Shown: positions 25,377-34,953, numbered from the stretch's first letter. The stretch is DNA of 64,000 nt from Psychrobacter sp. UBA5136 (GCF_002414005.1 NZ_DHYG01000053.1:113312-177311); one strand, 5' to 3'. Notes: generated by a model not told the origin, from the letters alone. Program-made: numbers and translations.

Positions 25377-26147
25377 ATGAGTGACATGATTGTCTTAAAC
25401 GATGTGACCAAAAGCTTTTTAAGCGACCGGTCTATAAAAGATAAAGACGGCAAGCCACACTGGTTTACTGCTGTTGAGCCGACGTCCTTAGCGGTAAAAC
25501 AAGGCGAAATTTTTGGCTTAATGGGCTATTCAGGGGCAGGAAAATCCACCCTTTTACGCCTGATTAACTTGCTTGAGCGTCCAGATTCAGGCCAAGTCAT
25601 CGTAGATGGGATAGATTTAACCACCTTATCTGCCAGTGACTTACGTATCGCTCGCCACAATATCGGCATGATTTTTCAGCAGTTTAACCTGATGTCTAAC
25701 CGTACCGTCTATGATAATGTCGCCTTTAATTTAACGGTGGCGGGCTATCCGCGCGCCGATATTTATAAGCGTGTGATGGATTGCCTAGAAATCGTCGATT
25801 TGACCGACCGTGCTGGGCATTACCCCGCGCAGTTATCAGGAGGACAAAAACAGCGTGTCGGTATCGCCCGCGCTATTGCGCCAAGCCCTAAAGTATTATT
25901 GGCTGATGAGCCGACCAGTGCGCTTGATCCTTCCACTACGCGCAGCTTATTGGCCTGTCTGCGGGATATTAATGAGCAGCTTGGCGTCACCATCGTCATC
26001 GTCACTCATGAGATGAGCGTTATCCGGCGTTTGTGTGATCGCGCAGCATTATTACATCAAGGGCAATTGCTCGAGGTTGCCGATATTCGCGACGGTCTGA
26101 TTCAGGCCACCACCCCGATTGGCAAAGGCTTGGTCCATGAAGATTAA
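25377..26147 (+). CDS. metN: MetN, methionine ABC transporter ATP-binding protein
   Basis: The ATPase has Walker A GYSGAGKST, Q-loop FQQFNLM, signature LSGGQKQRVGIARA, Walker B VLLADEPTSALD and the H-loop VTHEM. With metI and metQ downstream this is the D-methionine importer. It lacks most of the C-terminal regulatory ACT-like region (256 residues against ~343 in E. coli MetN). Substrate inhibition may therefore differ or be absent. ATG 25377 is preferred over TTG 25359; the ribosome site is weak either way. Confidence 0.9.
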   Translation: MSDMIVLNDVTKSFLSDRSIKDKDGKPHWFTAVEPTSLAVKQGEIFGLMGYSGAGKSTLLRLINLLERPDSGQVIVDGIDLTTLSASDLRIARHNIGMIFQQFNLMSNRTVYDNVAFNLTVAGYPRADIYKRVMDCLEIVDLTDRAGHYPAQLSGGQKQRVGIARAIAPSPKVLLADEPTSALDPSTTRSLLACLRDINEQLGVTIVIVTHEMSVIRRLCDRAALLHQGQLLEVADIRDGLIQATTPIGKGLVHED

Positions 26148-26164
26148 GAGGCAGGAGAATAGAC

Positions 26165-26851
26165 ATGTTAACTGGTGCTGAATTATCCGCCTCACTGGAC
26201 AAGCTGCTTGCGCTGCGTAAAGAGATTTGGCAAGCGTTTGTAGATACCTTTATTATGCTGGGCATCTCAACGACGGTCGCCATCGTCATCGGCGGGCTGT
26301 TTGGGGTATTTTTATTTTTATCCAGTGATCGGCAATTTTTGCAAAATAAGACGCTGTATGGCGTCCTTGGTGCCATCACCAACTTTATGCGCGCCTTTCC
26401 GTTTGTAATTTTGATGATTGCGATGAGCCCCTTTACCAAAGCCATCGTTGGCACTGGTATTGGACCGATTGCCGCGTCATTAGTACTGGCGATTGCCGGT
26501 TCCTTTTACTTTGCACGCTTGGTTGAACAAAATCTGCGCGAAGTGCCACGCGGCATTATCGAAGCGACAGAATCGATGGGTGCGCGTCCCTTTACCATTA
26601 TCAAAGTACTGCTCAATGAAACGCGTTCTGGCTTGGTTTTGTCCGTGACCATTTTGTGTATCAGCTTACTGTCGTTTTCAGCGGCGGCCGGTATGATTGG
26701 CGGGGGCGGCTTAGGTGATTTGGCGATTCGTTACGGTTATTATCGCTATCAAACGGAGGTCATGGTCTTTATCGTCATTATGCTGTCGATTATGGTTATC
26801 GCTATTCAGGCCTCTGGTAATTGGATAGCCACGCGTTTGGATAAGCGTTAA
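26165..26851 (+). CDS. metI: MetI, methionine ABC transporter permease
   Basis: This 228-residue inner-membrane protein has about five to six hydrophobic segments. It also has the permease EAA-type loop EATESMGARPFTIIKVLLNE, which contacts MetN. It follows metN by 17 bases with an AGGAG site before its ATG, and GMIGGGGLGDLAIRYGYYRYQ is typical of the family. Confidence 0.93.
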   Translation: MLTGAELSASLDKLLALRKEIWQAFVDTFIMLGISTTVAIVIGGLFGVFLFLSSDRQFLQNKTLYGVLGAITNFMRAFPFVILMIAMSPFTKAIVGTGIGPIAASLVLAIAGSFYFARLVEQNLREVPRGIIEATESMGARPFTIIKVLLNETRSGLVLSVTILCISLLSFSAAAGMIGGGGLGDLAIRYGYYRYQTEVMVFIVIMLSIMVIAIQASGNWIATRLDKR

Positions 26852-26921
26852 GTTTAAATGCGCGAAATATCTAATATGCATAAACCTCAAGGTTTAATGC
26901 CGATTCGTCCTAAGCAAACGC

Positions 26922-26950
26922 TTGACTTTGTAACAGATTCCCTTTAATTT
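26922..26950 (+). promoter_or_regulatory. Possible promoter upstream of metQ
   Basis: TTGACT is followed after 17 bases by TAATTT, a fair -35 with a weak -10. It would allow extra metQ transcription, as binding proteins are often needed in excess. Assigned by eye only. Confidence 0.3.
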
Positions 26951-27070
26951 TGTTACTATCTTAACAGCCCTTAACTGAGCAGCATTACTATTCCTAATGT
27001 TGCTTTTTTAATGCGAATTTTTACTGTTGACGTTTACTCCCCTATTCCCCATCCCTATTAAGGAAGCTTC

Positions 27071-28054
27071 ATGAAATTAACAGATATCAGCCGTCAGCTT
27101 GCAACCGCATTGGCGACGGTTGGCGTATCAGGTCTTGTATTGGTCGGTTGCAACAACTCATCTGCGCCAGAAGCCAACAAAGAGCCTGTTACTGAAGGTG
27201 CTACTGAAACGACTACAGAAACGGCCGCGACTGGTGATATCGATCCTGAGCATAGCAAGATTGTTATCGGCACGACCGAAGGCGACTTTGCCGATATGGT
27301 TCGTAACCAAGTAAAAGGCTCACTAGAAGCGCAAGGTTATGAAGTTGAGCTGGTGACGTTTACCGATTATGTGCGTCCAAATATCGCTTTGGCTGATGGC
27401 GATTTAGATATCAACATCTTCCAGCATAAGCCTTATCTTGATACCTTTAAAAAAGAGAACAATCTTGATTTGGTCGAGGTATTCCAAGTACCAACCGCGC
27501 CACTTGGTATCTATACGGGTAAGAAAACCTCGCTAGATGACGCCTACAAAGGCATGAGCGTCTCTGCGCCTAATGACCCAAGTAACTTCGCCCGTGCATT
27601 GGTAATGATGGATGATCTTGGCTGGATTAAGCTAAAAGACAATATCGACCCACTAACAGCATCAAAAACCGATATCGCTGACAACAGCAAATACGATATT
27701 AAAATCGTTGAGCTAGAAGCCGCCCAGCTACCACGCGCCCGTGATGAAGTGGATTTTGCTATTATCAACGGTAACTACGCGACCGATGCGGGTATTAAGC
27801 TGACTGATGCCCTATTCCAAGAGCCAAGCTTTGCGTATGTTAACTGGTCAGCAATCAAAACTGCTGATAAAGATAAGAAATGGGTCAAAGACGTGACCAA
27901 CGCTTACAACTCAGACGCCTTTAAAAAGTATGCTCACGAAACTTTCCCAGGTTATAAGTACCCAAAAATTTGGGGTGAGAACAATGCTAGCGCCCCTGCC
28001 ACTACTGCGCCTACAACAGATAGCGCACCAGCTGCAGAAGCCGCTGCTCAGTAG
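27071..28054 (+). CDS. metQ: MetQ, methionine-binding lipoprotein
   Basis: The N-terminal signal peptide ends in a lipobox (LVLVGC), so the mature protein is a membrane-anchored lipoprotein. The body is NLPA/MetQ-like: KIVIGTTEGDFADMV, DLDINIFQHKPYLDTF, APLGIYTGK, PNDPSNFARALVM and FAIINGNYATDAG. It presents methionine to MetNI. Extra Ala/Thr/Pro-rich segments occur after the lipobox and at the very C-terminus (last ~25 residues), lengthening it to 327 residues against ~270. A terminator follows. Confidence 0.93.
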   Translation: MKLTDISRQLATALATVGVSGLVLVGCNNSSAPEANKEPVTEGATETTTETAATGDIDPEHSKIVIGTTEGDFADMVRNQVKGSLEAQGYEVELVTFTDYVRPNIALADGDLDINIFQHKPYLDTFKKENNLDLVEVFQVPTAPLGIYTGKKTSLDDAYKGMSVSAPNDPSNFARALVMMDDLGWIKLKDNIDPLTASKTDIADNSKYDIKIVELEAAQLPRARDEVDFAIINGNYATDAGIKLTDALFQEPSFAYVNWSAIKTADKDKKWVKDVTNAYNSDAFKKYAHETFPGYKYPKIWGENNASAPATTAPTTDSAPAAEAAAQ

Positions 28055-28105
28055 TCTAGGACAAATTTAAAACGTTTTGGCCATTTAAGTCTGTTTAAAT
28101 AGAAA

Positions 28106-28137
28106 AAGCCCATTATTTTAAATAGTGGGCTTTTTTG
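28106..28137 (+). terminator. Rho-independent terminator after metQ
   Basis: A stem of about ten pairs (AAGCCCATTATT / AATAGTGGGCTT with one G-T pair) is followed by a T-run and preceded by an A-run. Confidence 0.88.
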
Positions 28138-28384
28138 CTTCTAAATTTTATGCACTCGGTACAATCATCGACTCACAATGACGTTACAGCCTGTTTGTCG
28201 TTTGTAGGAAAGCGTCACCCACCCTTTCACTTGCCACTACTTTTTTTTATAGTGGATAGGTCAAATAGAGATTAAGCCAATTATATTTATAATTTAACCC
28301 TCTATTCATAAAACAAGGTATTAGTAAACAGCATTAATAAAACATAGAAGATGAATAAATCACAAAAACAATAAGGATAATAAT
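28138..28384. other. Intergenic region upstream of the aldo/keto reductase
   Basis: AT-rich, non-coding. It presumably carries the reductase promoter; no motif stands out. Confidence 0.4.
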
Positions 28385-29233
28385 ATGCGTGCCAAAACTT
28401 ATAATATTCGTACCGCTGGTCAAGCAAACATTCCGGTGTTAGGGCTAGGTACTTGGCAATCAACGGGTCAAGACTGTATCGATGTCGTCAGCCAAGCTTT
28501 GCAAATGGGCTACGAGCATATTGATACCGCCCAAGCTTATGACAATGAAGTCGAGGTCGGAAAAGGCATGAAACAATCAGGTGTTGCGCGCGATAAGTTC
28601 TTTTTAACGACCAAAATATTTCCCGATGATATGAAGTTTGAGCCTGAAAAACTTACCGCTGCTGCTAAGCGTTCACTAGAAAACTTAGACACCGATTATG
28701 TCGATTTGCTGCTGCTGCACTGGCCCGATGACCGCGTGCCTTTATCTGAAACCATTCCAGCGCTTTGTGAGCTCCAAAAACAAGGCTTAACCCGTCATAT
28801 TGGGGTGTCTAACTTTAATATTGCGCATATTATCGAAGCGGAAAAATATGCTGATGTGCCGATTGCAGTCAATCAGGTTGAGTTTCACCCTTTTATTAAG
28901 CAAAATACCCTACAAACCTTTTTAAACAACCATCATATTTTATTGGAAGCGTACTCGCCTCTCGCACGCGGTGATGTGTTTGATAATGAAGTCATCAAAG
29001 AAATCGCTGATAAGCACAACGTTACCCCAGCGCAGGTATCGCTGGCGTGGATTTTATCGGATAAGCGCCGTGTTGCCATTCCAAAAACCTCCAACCCTGA
29101 TCACTTACAAGGCAACCTAGATGCCATCAATGTACAACTAAGTAGCGATGAAATTGAGAAAATCGGCAGCTTGGCAAGGAGTGATGGGCGCAAGATCGAG
29201 CATCCGGATTATTCGCCGGAATGGGACGATTAA
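28385..29233 (+). CDS. Aldo/keto reductase (DkgB-like)
   Basis: The 282-residue TIM-barrel oxidoreductase uses NADPH to reduce aldehydes and ketones. The catalytic tetrad is visible: Asp and Tyr in HIDTAQAYDNE, Lys in FLTTKIF, and His in LLLHWPDD. The cofactor loop near the C-terminus reads VAIPKTSNPDHL. Similarity is closest to 2,5-diketo-D-gluconate reductase B, but substrates of this family are broad and cannot be assigned. The start follows AAGGATAAT. It stands alone, convergent with ccmE. Confidence 0.92.
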   Translation: MRAKTYNIRTAGQANIPVLGLGTWQSTGQDCIDVVSQALQMGYEHIDTAQAYDNEVEVGKGMKQSGVARDKFFLTTKIFPDDMKFEPEKLTAAAKRSLENLDTDYVDLLLLHWPDDRVPLSETIPALCELQKQGLTRHIGVSNFNIAHIIEAEKYADVPIAVNQVEFHPFIKQNTLQTFLNNHHILLEAYSPLARGDVFDNEVIKEIADKHNVTPAQVSLAWILSDKRRVAIPKTSNPDHLQGNLDAINVQLSSDEIEKIGSLARSDGRKIEHPDYSPEWDD

Positions 29234-29268
29234 TCCACTAATATTTGTTTGAGTATTGAATTGCGCAC

Positions 29269-29303
29269 AAAAAAGCCAGTGACATTTATCACTGGCTTTT
29301 TTA
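29269..29303. terminator. Bidirectional terminator between the reductase gene and ccmE
   Basis: A 12-bp perfect stem (AAAAGCCAGTGA / TCACTGGCTTTT) with a six-base loop has T-runs in both orientations, suiting the two convergent genes. Confidence 0.9.
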
Positions 29304-29343
29304 TGTTTAATACTTTTTACGATAACTATTATTGTCAGCGCTA

Positions 29344-29844
29344 TTACTGCTGTAGCGTCTTAGTTTCATGGACTTTTTCAGCTGGATTATATTGCTCAGA
29401 AGAAGGTATGGCGCCGCTACGATTGTTTTCTTTCATCGATTTGGCAACCTCTGGCGGCATATAATTTTCATCATGCTTGGCCAATACTTCGGCCGCGACA
29501 AAGGTATCACCTTGCATTTTACCCGTTGCTACCACGCCTGAGTTTTCAGCAAATAGATCTGGCAAGATACCTTGATAGGTCACAGGTACGGTCGATTCAA
29601 AGTCGGTAATCGCAAATTCAACGCTTAACGGGTCATTTGGCGCGCGCTGGACACTACCTGCCACTACCATACCCCCTGCGCGAATGCGCTTATCCTGCGG
29701 CGCTTCGCCGTGCGCAATGGCGGTGGCGTCAAAGTAGTAGTCGGTTTGTTGCCCGATGGCATAAATCACCAACACCACGGCTATCGCCGCCCCGGCAAGC
29801 GTAAACATAACCCACATCAGTTTTTTGCGACGAACTGCGTTCAT
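29344..29844 (-). CDS. ccmE: CcmE, periplasmic heme chaperone
   Basis: CcmE holds heme covalently before transfer to apocytochrome c. One N-terminal membrane anchor (about 10-28) precedes the OB-fold domain (RIRAGGMVVAGSV; VPVTYQGILPDLF; GVVATGKM). The heme-binding histidine lies in LAKHDENYMPPEV. The C-terminal ~35-residue tail is hydrophilic. It is the last gene of a ccmABCDE set, separated from ccmD by an unusual 240-base gap. Confidence 0.95.
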   Translation of the reverse strand: MNAVRRKKLMWVMFTLAGAAIAVVLVIYAIGQQTDYYFDATAIAHGEAPQDKRIRAGGMVVAGSVQRAPNDPLSVEFAITDFESTVPVTYQGILPDLFAENSGVVATGKMQGDTFVAAEVLAKHDENYMPPEVAKSMKENNRSGAIPSSEQYNPAEKVHETKTLQQ

Positions 29845-30084
29845 ACTACTACCTCATTGATGAGCCGCTGTTTTATAAATTGATTATTCATAAAACAGAG
29901 AATATTAAAGAAATGCTTATCAGACTGACTTAATAATAAGCCCGTCCAACCGTACTTTTCTAATACCTATATGGTAGCATTTTTTACCCAAATCAATAAG
30001 CCCCCTAGCAACCGATGCGGTCATATATTTGCTAGGAAATCATGATCATTTTATAAGCTAAAAAATTGATATTAAAAATAATTT

Positions 30085-30309
30085 TTAAGGGGATGGTTTG
30101 GTGGTGGGATTGGGTGTCTTAGCAGCACGCTGAGCTTGCCGCGCTTGCTGGATCGTGAGCTGCTTGATAAGCGCTTGCCGTTGACGGCGGCTATAAATAA
30201 TAAAAATCAGCATCATACCGAGCGTAATTGTCCAGCACGACCAGACAAAAACGCCATGCTCACCCATGGCGATAAACTCAGAGAGGCTATAAAAGTAAGG
30301 CTGCATCAT
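30085..30309 (-). CDS. ccmD: CcmD, small heme exporter subunit
   Basis: This 74-residue protein has the family layout: FIAMGEHGVFVWSCW leading into one transmembrane helix, then a basic cytoplasmic tail (YSRRQRQ). CcmD helps release heme-loaded CcmE from CcmABC. Position between ccmC and ccmE supports it. Confidence 0.9.
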   Translation of the reverse strand: MMQPYFYSLSEFIAMGEHGVFVWSCWTITLGMMLIFIIYSRRQRQALIKQLTIQQARQAQRAAKTPNPTTKPSP

Positions 30310-30356
30310 ATTTCCCTAGCCGTTATTTGTTTTGTGCATGGTTATACTTTATGGGG

Positions 30357-31145
30357 CTATTTATTTTGGCCACGAACGTATTCTTTGACCCACGCTTTGC
30401 CTTGATCGCGATATAAAATCAGCGTGTTGGTACGATAAATCGCCAGCGCCGCAACCAACAAGTAACTGCCAATCATCATCAATAATAGTGGCATCCACAT
30501 ATCTGCCGACATCTTTGGTGCTGCAGTCAGGGTAAAGGTTGAGCCTTGGTGCAAGGTATTCCACCACTGTACTGAGTATTTGATAATCGGCAAATTCACT
30601 GCGCCAACGATGGACAAAATAGCCGCCGCTTTACCGCGATTGGCGGTATGCTCAAAGGCGGCAAACAAGGCCATTACCCCAGCGTATAAAAACGCCAAAA
30701 TAAGCATAGACGTCAAGCGTGCATCCCAAACCCAATACGTACCCCACGTGGGCTTTGCCCAAATAGAACCGGTCAGCAAGCTAATCACACAAAGCAAAAA
30801 CCCCATCGGCGCCAGCGCTTGTGCGACAAGGCTTGCCGTCTTAATTTTCCAAACCAAATAAATCACGCCGAGTACGGCTAAAGCAAAATAAATCGAGATT
30901 GCAAGGCTGGCAGCGGGCACGTGAATAAAGATAATACGGTAGCTATTACCTTGTAGATAATCAGGCGGAGCAAATGCCAAGCCCCAAACGCTACCGATGA
31001 GCAAGCAGAGGCCAGCTAATATCGCCAGCCACTTAACCCAAGGCGCAAAAATACGGAAAAACTGCTTGGTACCTACAGTAGTCAAAAAGACCTGCCAAAT
31101 GCGTTGCCACAGGCTAGGAGATGAGACATTATTCAGGTTGGGCAT
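30357..31145 (-). CDS. ccmC: CcmC, heme handling protein
   Basis: CcmC attaches heme to CcmE. The 262-residue protein has six hydrophobic segments and the tryptophan-rich signature WGTYWVWDARLTS. Histidines in IFIHVPAA and in the loop after TM5 (TLHQGSTF) are the likely heme ligands. It follows ccmB after ~200 bases and precedes ccmD by 47. Confidence 0.95.
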   Translation of the reverse strand: MPNLNNVSSPSLWQRIWQVFLTTVGTKQFFRIFAPWVKWLAILAGLCLLIGSVWGLAFAPPDYLQGNSYRIIFIHVPAASLAISIYFALAVLGVIYLVWKIKTASLVAQALAPMGFLLCVISLLTGSIWAKPTWGTYWVWDARLTSMLILAFLYAGVMALFAAFEHTANRGKAAAILSIVGAVNLPIIKYSVQWWNTLHQGSTFTLTAAPKMSADMWMPLLLMMIGSYLLVAALAIYRTNTLILYRDQGKAWVKEYVRGQNK

Positions 31146-31353
31146 GGAAATAAACCTATTGCGCAGCTGGTGGTTATCGAGTAAAACGCCTGATTCATAC
31201 GACTACCCGCTCACTTGCTGGCGTTAAACGCTGGATAGAATCTACACGTGACTGTTTGTTGCATAGCCTATTATAGCAAAGTTGCCAGTTTTCACCATGC
31301 TGTTAATATAAAGGGCTTAATAAGAAAAAAGAATGACACGCCAGCACAGATTT

Positions 31354-32091
31354 TTAATTAAGCCATGCCATTTTTAACGTCAGAGCAATCACCCATGGCA
31401 TCACCAGTACCGAAATAATACTACCTGCCAATAATAACGCTAAAATCGGCAAACCATTAAGACCAGTGGCAAATAAATCAACTGCGCCCGTGGCAAAAAT
31501 CAATACCGGTAATTGCATCGGTAAGGCAATCAAGGGCACTAGCACGGCGCCATTTTTGAGCGATAACGTCAAACTACTGGCGACCGCTGATAGCATGAGT
31601 AGCATGGGACTACCAGTGACAATAGAGGCTAGCAATATCCACGCCTCAAACCAGCTAAGCTGAAATAACGGCACGGCAAGTAAACTTAGTACCGCCACGA
31701 TACCACTACTAAAAATCCAATGAATCACCAAACGAATCAGTACCCACAATGGTAGCGAGGCTTTAGCAACGACCAATTGCGCAAGCGTACCATTATCAAG
31801 GGCAGGCTTAAACAAACCATCGACGCCCATCACCAATGATAATAAAGCGGCAATCCACACCGCCGACACCCCGAGGCGCTGCAATAAAGCAGGCTCACTG
31901 CCAACCGCTAGCGGAAACAAGGTGATAATCACTAAAAACAGCACCAAGGGATATAACCATTGCACGGCGCCCTGCTGCTTGACCTGCCATTCACGGCGCC
32001 AGAGCTGTAAAAAACTGATACCGCGGGCAGCAGATACGCTAGCGTTTGAGCTTGTATTTACGGTTTGTACAGGACTGTCTTTGTCTATCAT
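31354..32091 (-). CDS. ccmB: CcmB, heme exporter ABC permease
   Basis: The 245-residue membrane protein has about six hydrophobic helices. It shows the family blocks LFPLAVGSEP, AVWIAALLS, LDNGTLAQLVVAK and LLMLSAVASSLTLSLKNGAVLVPLIALPMQLPV-type sequence. It forms the CcmABC complex with the ATPase encoded just upstream. An N-terminal extension of ~25 residues precedes the usual start region. Confidence 0.94.
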   Translation of the reverse strand: MIDKDSPVQTVNTSSNASVSAARGISFLQLWRREWQVKQQGAVQWLYPLVLFLVIITLFPLAVGSEPALLQRLGVSAVWIAALLSLVMGVDGLFKPALDNGTLAQLVVAKASLPLWVLIRLVIHWIFSSGIVAVLSLLAVPLFQLSWFEAWILLASIVTGSPMLLMLSAVASSLTLSLKNGAVLVPLIALPMQLPVLIFATGAVDLFATGLNGLPILALLLAGSIISVLVMPWVIALTLKMAWLN

Positions 32092-32152
32092 TTATTTGCT
32101 CTTCCACTAATGCTTGTCGCGCTTACATTGCTGATCACGTTTACGTTGATAT

Positions 32153-32782
32153 TTAAACCATATAATCGGACAAATCGAGCACTTGATTGGCAACGCCAAC
32201 GGCTTGGTGACTGGTCATTAATATGGCGCCACCAGCCGTAGCAAATTCGCCCAACCTGTCTTCCATGCGCGCCACCATATCGACATCAAGCGCGGTAAAT
32301 GGCTCATCAAGCAGCCATAAAGGCGTGACAGCAGGCGTCAGTAAATAAAGCCGCGCGAGGGTAATGCGCCGCGTTTGCCCAGCAGATAAATGGCTTGAGC
32401 TGATGGTTTCAAAGCCTTGTAACCCCACCCATGTGAGGGCGTCATTAATATCGGTATTACTTGGGCTAATGCCATATAAATTGAGCAAAAAGGTAAGATT
32501 TTGCGCGACAGTTAGGTTTGGATGAATGCCCAACTGGTGCGACACGTATAACGGCTGCACGGGTAAACCTGCGTGTCCTTGATAACGAACCTCGCCGCTT
32601 AGTACTGGCAATAACCCAGCGAGCTGCATCAGTAGCGTGGTTTTGCCCGTGCCATTGGCACCGACCAAATGGCAGATGCTACCTGCAGGCAGATTGAGCG
32701 TCACGCCTTCACATAAAGGAATTTCACCGCGCTGAACCGTCAGCTCATCAAGCGCAAGTAGGGCTGTATTTAGAGCCGTCAT
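32153..32782 (-). CDS. ccmA: CcmA, heme exporter ABC ATPase
   Basis: Walker A is GANGTGKTT, the signature LSAGQTRRITLARL, Walker B LWLLDEPFTALD, and the H-loop MTSHQ. At 209 residues it has the short CcmA size. ATP hydrolysis drives release of holo-CcmE. It begins the ccmABCDE run; a GAGAGG site precedes ATG 32782. Confidence 0.94.
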   Translation of the reverse strand: MTALNTALLALDELTVQRGEIPLCEGVTLNLPAGSICHLVGANGTGKTTLLMQLAGLLPVLSGEVRYQGHAGLPVQPLYVSHQLGIHPNLTVAQNLTFLLNLYGISPSNTDINDALTWVGLQGFETISSSHLSAGQTRRITLARLYLLTPAVTPLWLLDEPFTALDVDMVARMEDRLGEFATAGGAILMTSHQAVGVANQVLDLSDYMV

Positions 32783-32858
32783 CCAAACCTCTCATTATTT
32801 ATTAAGCAGCAGGCAATATTCATCACAAACACAGATGAGGTTCGTGGCATAATACTTT

Positions 32859-33968
32859 ATGCTTACCACAACCACACAGTATAACAAATTGTCGATTATT
32901 ATGACCTCAAAACCTATGCAGACTTCAAAAGATAGCCAAAGTGCAAATACTCACAGTGCTACGAGTACAACCCTAACCCTAGACCGCTTAATCGAGGCGC
33001 AAGTTGCCTTTATGCAGCAATGGTTGCACTCGCAAGCACAGCCACTATCGATGCAGGCTTGGCAATGGTTTGGCGAGCAGCCGCTGAGTAAATATGTCCG
33101 TAGCGACGATTTGCAGCATCTTATTAATGATTGGCTCCTTAAACAGCCGCTAAGCGAGGTGGTACGCCGCGATATGCGCGATATTTTGCATAGCATTATT
33201 TATCATCCCGCTAATGACAATGTGCCTTTATCGGAGTTGGTCGATGACACGCAAGTTGAGATGCTAGCCAGCTATGTTGGCAGTCATAAAGAGCAGCGTA
33301 ATATCTTGGTGCATACGCTCGTCGGCAATGAAACCTTTGCTGATTTATTGACGCAGACGCTGTATCACGCCATCAATGATTTTATGGAAACCACGCTAGA
33401 TAAAGCTGGCGCCGCTGGTAAACTGATGAAGTTTGGGCGCAGCTCGTTTGAAAAGGCGACCAATCGCAATCTTGATGAAAAGCTGCAAACGTATCTGCAT
33501 CGCAATATTAAAGATTTAACGCGCCGAGCCGAAGCCAACGCCCAAGCGCATTTATCCAATGAAGAAGTTGCGCGCTTACTGGTAGCGGGCTGGGCACGTA
33601 TCAAAGAAAAGCCGATTAGCGAAATCCAGTCCTATTTGCGTGATGAGCCAAACGATAGCAGTATTGCGCATATTGAAGCCAGCATCCAGCAAAGCTATAA
33701 CCGCTTGCGTTTATCCCCGTATCTGCACAGCCTTGTGGCAGCGGGCGTCGATACTTGGTATACCAACCATCAAGACGATAGCATTGCCAGTATCGCCGCA
33801 AGCTTACACATCGATGAGCAAGCGATGACGCAACTGAGTGCTGCCCTGCTACCTATTATCACTGACACCCTTGAAAGCTCGTGGGTGACAGCGCATATAA
33901 CAGAGATGCTGCAAGCGTTTTATGCCCAGCCGAGTATCAAAGCAGGCTTGGTATTTAGCGATAATTAA
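32859..33968 (+). CDS. Unknown soluble helical protein
   Basis: I do not recognise this 369-residue protein. It has no signal peptide, no membrane helix and no catalytic motif I can name. It is predicted mostly helical, with repeated acidic/Leu-rich segments (QPLSKYVRSDDL, QPLSEVVRRDM, VPLSELVDDT, KPISEIQSYL). These share a (P)LSxxV/I pattern and may be diverged internal repeats. The reading frame opens divergently from ccmA. ATG 32859 is reported, but a CATAAT sequence six bases upstream could be a -10 box, which would favour ATG 32901. Downstream is the YbjN-domain gene. Confidence 0.7.
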   Translation: MLTTTTQYNKLSIIMTSKPMQTSKDSQSANTHSATSTTLTLDRLIEAQVAFMQQWLHSQAQPLSMQAWQWFGEQPLSKYVRSDDLQHLINDWLLKQPLSEVVRRDMRDILHSIIYHPANDNVPLSELVDDTQVEMLASYVGSHKEQRNILVHTLVGNETFADLLTQTLYHAINDFMETTLDKAGAAGKLMKFGRSSFEKATNRNLDEKLQTYLHRNIKDLTRRAEANAQAHLSNEEVARLLVAGWARIKEKPISEIQSYLRDEPNDSSIAHIEASIQQSYNRLRLSPYLHSLVAAGVDTWYTNHQDDSIASIAASLHIDEQAMTQLSAALLPIITDTLESSWVTAHITEMLQAFYAQPSIKAGLVFSDN

Positions 33969-34032
33969 TCTGCTATTTTAGCTCATGATTTAGTTTTTTC
34001 ATGTCCACCTTTTATGAGTCAGCCCACCACCT

Positions 34033-34953
34033 ATGAGCCACTCTTCTAAATTCAGCTTATGGCAAAAAATCAAACAGCTGCTCAATATGTCAGCTGAACC
34101 CGCTGCTATGGATGAGATTAAGACGGCTGAAGATTTGAACTTAGACGCAGATTTGGATTTAACAGCAAAAAATAATAACGCTCGCCCCTCACAAGATGAG
34201 GCAGCTAGTATAAATGCTCATCCTAAAGATAGTGATGGCATTGATGATAATGATCATGATAATAAGGACAACAATAATAATGGTGTCGATGACGTTCTTT
34301 ATAACAGCCTTAGTAGTAACCTTGATAGTCGGCTAGATGGTAGCGCTGATACTGATACTGACGCTTATTTTGATAATGATATTGACAGTATGACAAAGCA
34401 AAATGAGTTGAATGACACGCCCATTGTCAATTATTTAAAGCAGTATTTTGACGAGCAACAGTGGCACTACAACCATTATCGGCCCAAAACGAATGGCGAT
34501 AGTAATGACAGCCAGCAATCACACCATTTGTCTTTAAGAATGCGCCATAGAAATCTTGAATGCGGCTATCTGTTTCGCGTGCAAGAGCATAATCACTTAT
34601 TAGCGCTCTATGGCATTTTGCCGTTTTTGATACCCGAAAGCCATCAAAGCGCTGCCATGCTACTGATTACCCAAATCAATTACGATATGCTGATTGGCAA
34701 TCTTGAGATGGATATCAATGACGGCGAGATACGCTACAAAAACGCCATCGATGTTGAAGCGGTTGGCTTGGATGACAGTATTATTGAGCATTTATTACAA
34801 AGCGTGATTGCGATGACTACGGTTAGTTATGAAATATTTAGTGACTTGGTCAACAATCAAGACCCTGCGGTAGAACTGCAGGAGCTATTGATAGCGCTAC
34901 GTCAGCAAGAGGATGCGCGAACCTTTTTCTTACCAACACAATTTGTTCAATAA
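34033..34953 (+). CDS. YbjN-domain protein with acidic N-terminal extension
   Basis: The C-terminal ~170 residues look like a YbjN fold: VNYLKQYFDEQQW, LLALYGILPFLIPESHQSAAMLLITQINYDMLIGNLEMDIND-type sequence and IRYKNAIDVEAVGLDDSIIEHLL. YbjN proteins are secretion-chaperone-like folds linked to stress and motility control in enterobacteria. The first ~135 residues are dominated by Asp and Asn (for example DGIDDNDHDNKDNNNNG) and should be disordered. No clear ribosome site precedes ATG 34033. It follows the unknown protein gene by 64 bases. Confidence 0.75.
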   Translation: MSHSSKFSLWQKIKQLLNMSAEPAAMDEIKTAEDLNLDADLDLTAKNNNARPSQDEAASINAHPKDSDGIDDNDHDNKDNNNNGVDDVLYNSLSSNLDSRLDGSADTDTDAYFDNDIDSMTKQNELNDTPIVNYLKQYFDEQQWHYNHYRPKTNGDSNDSQQSHHLSLRMRHRNLECGYLFRVQEHNHLLALYGILPFLIPESHQSAAMLLITQINYDMLIGNLEMDINDGEIRYKNAIDVEAVGLDDSIIEHLLQSVIAMTTVSYEIFSDLVNNQDPAVELQELLIALRQQEDARTFFLPTQFVQ

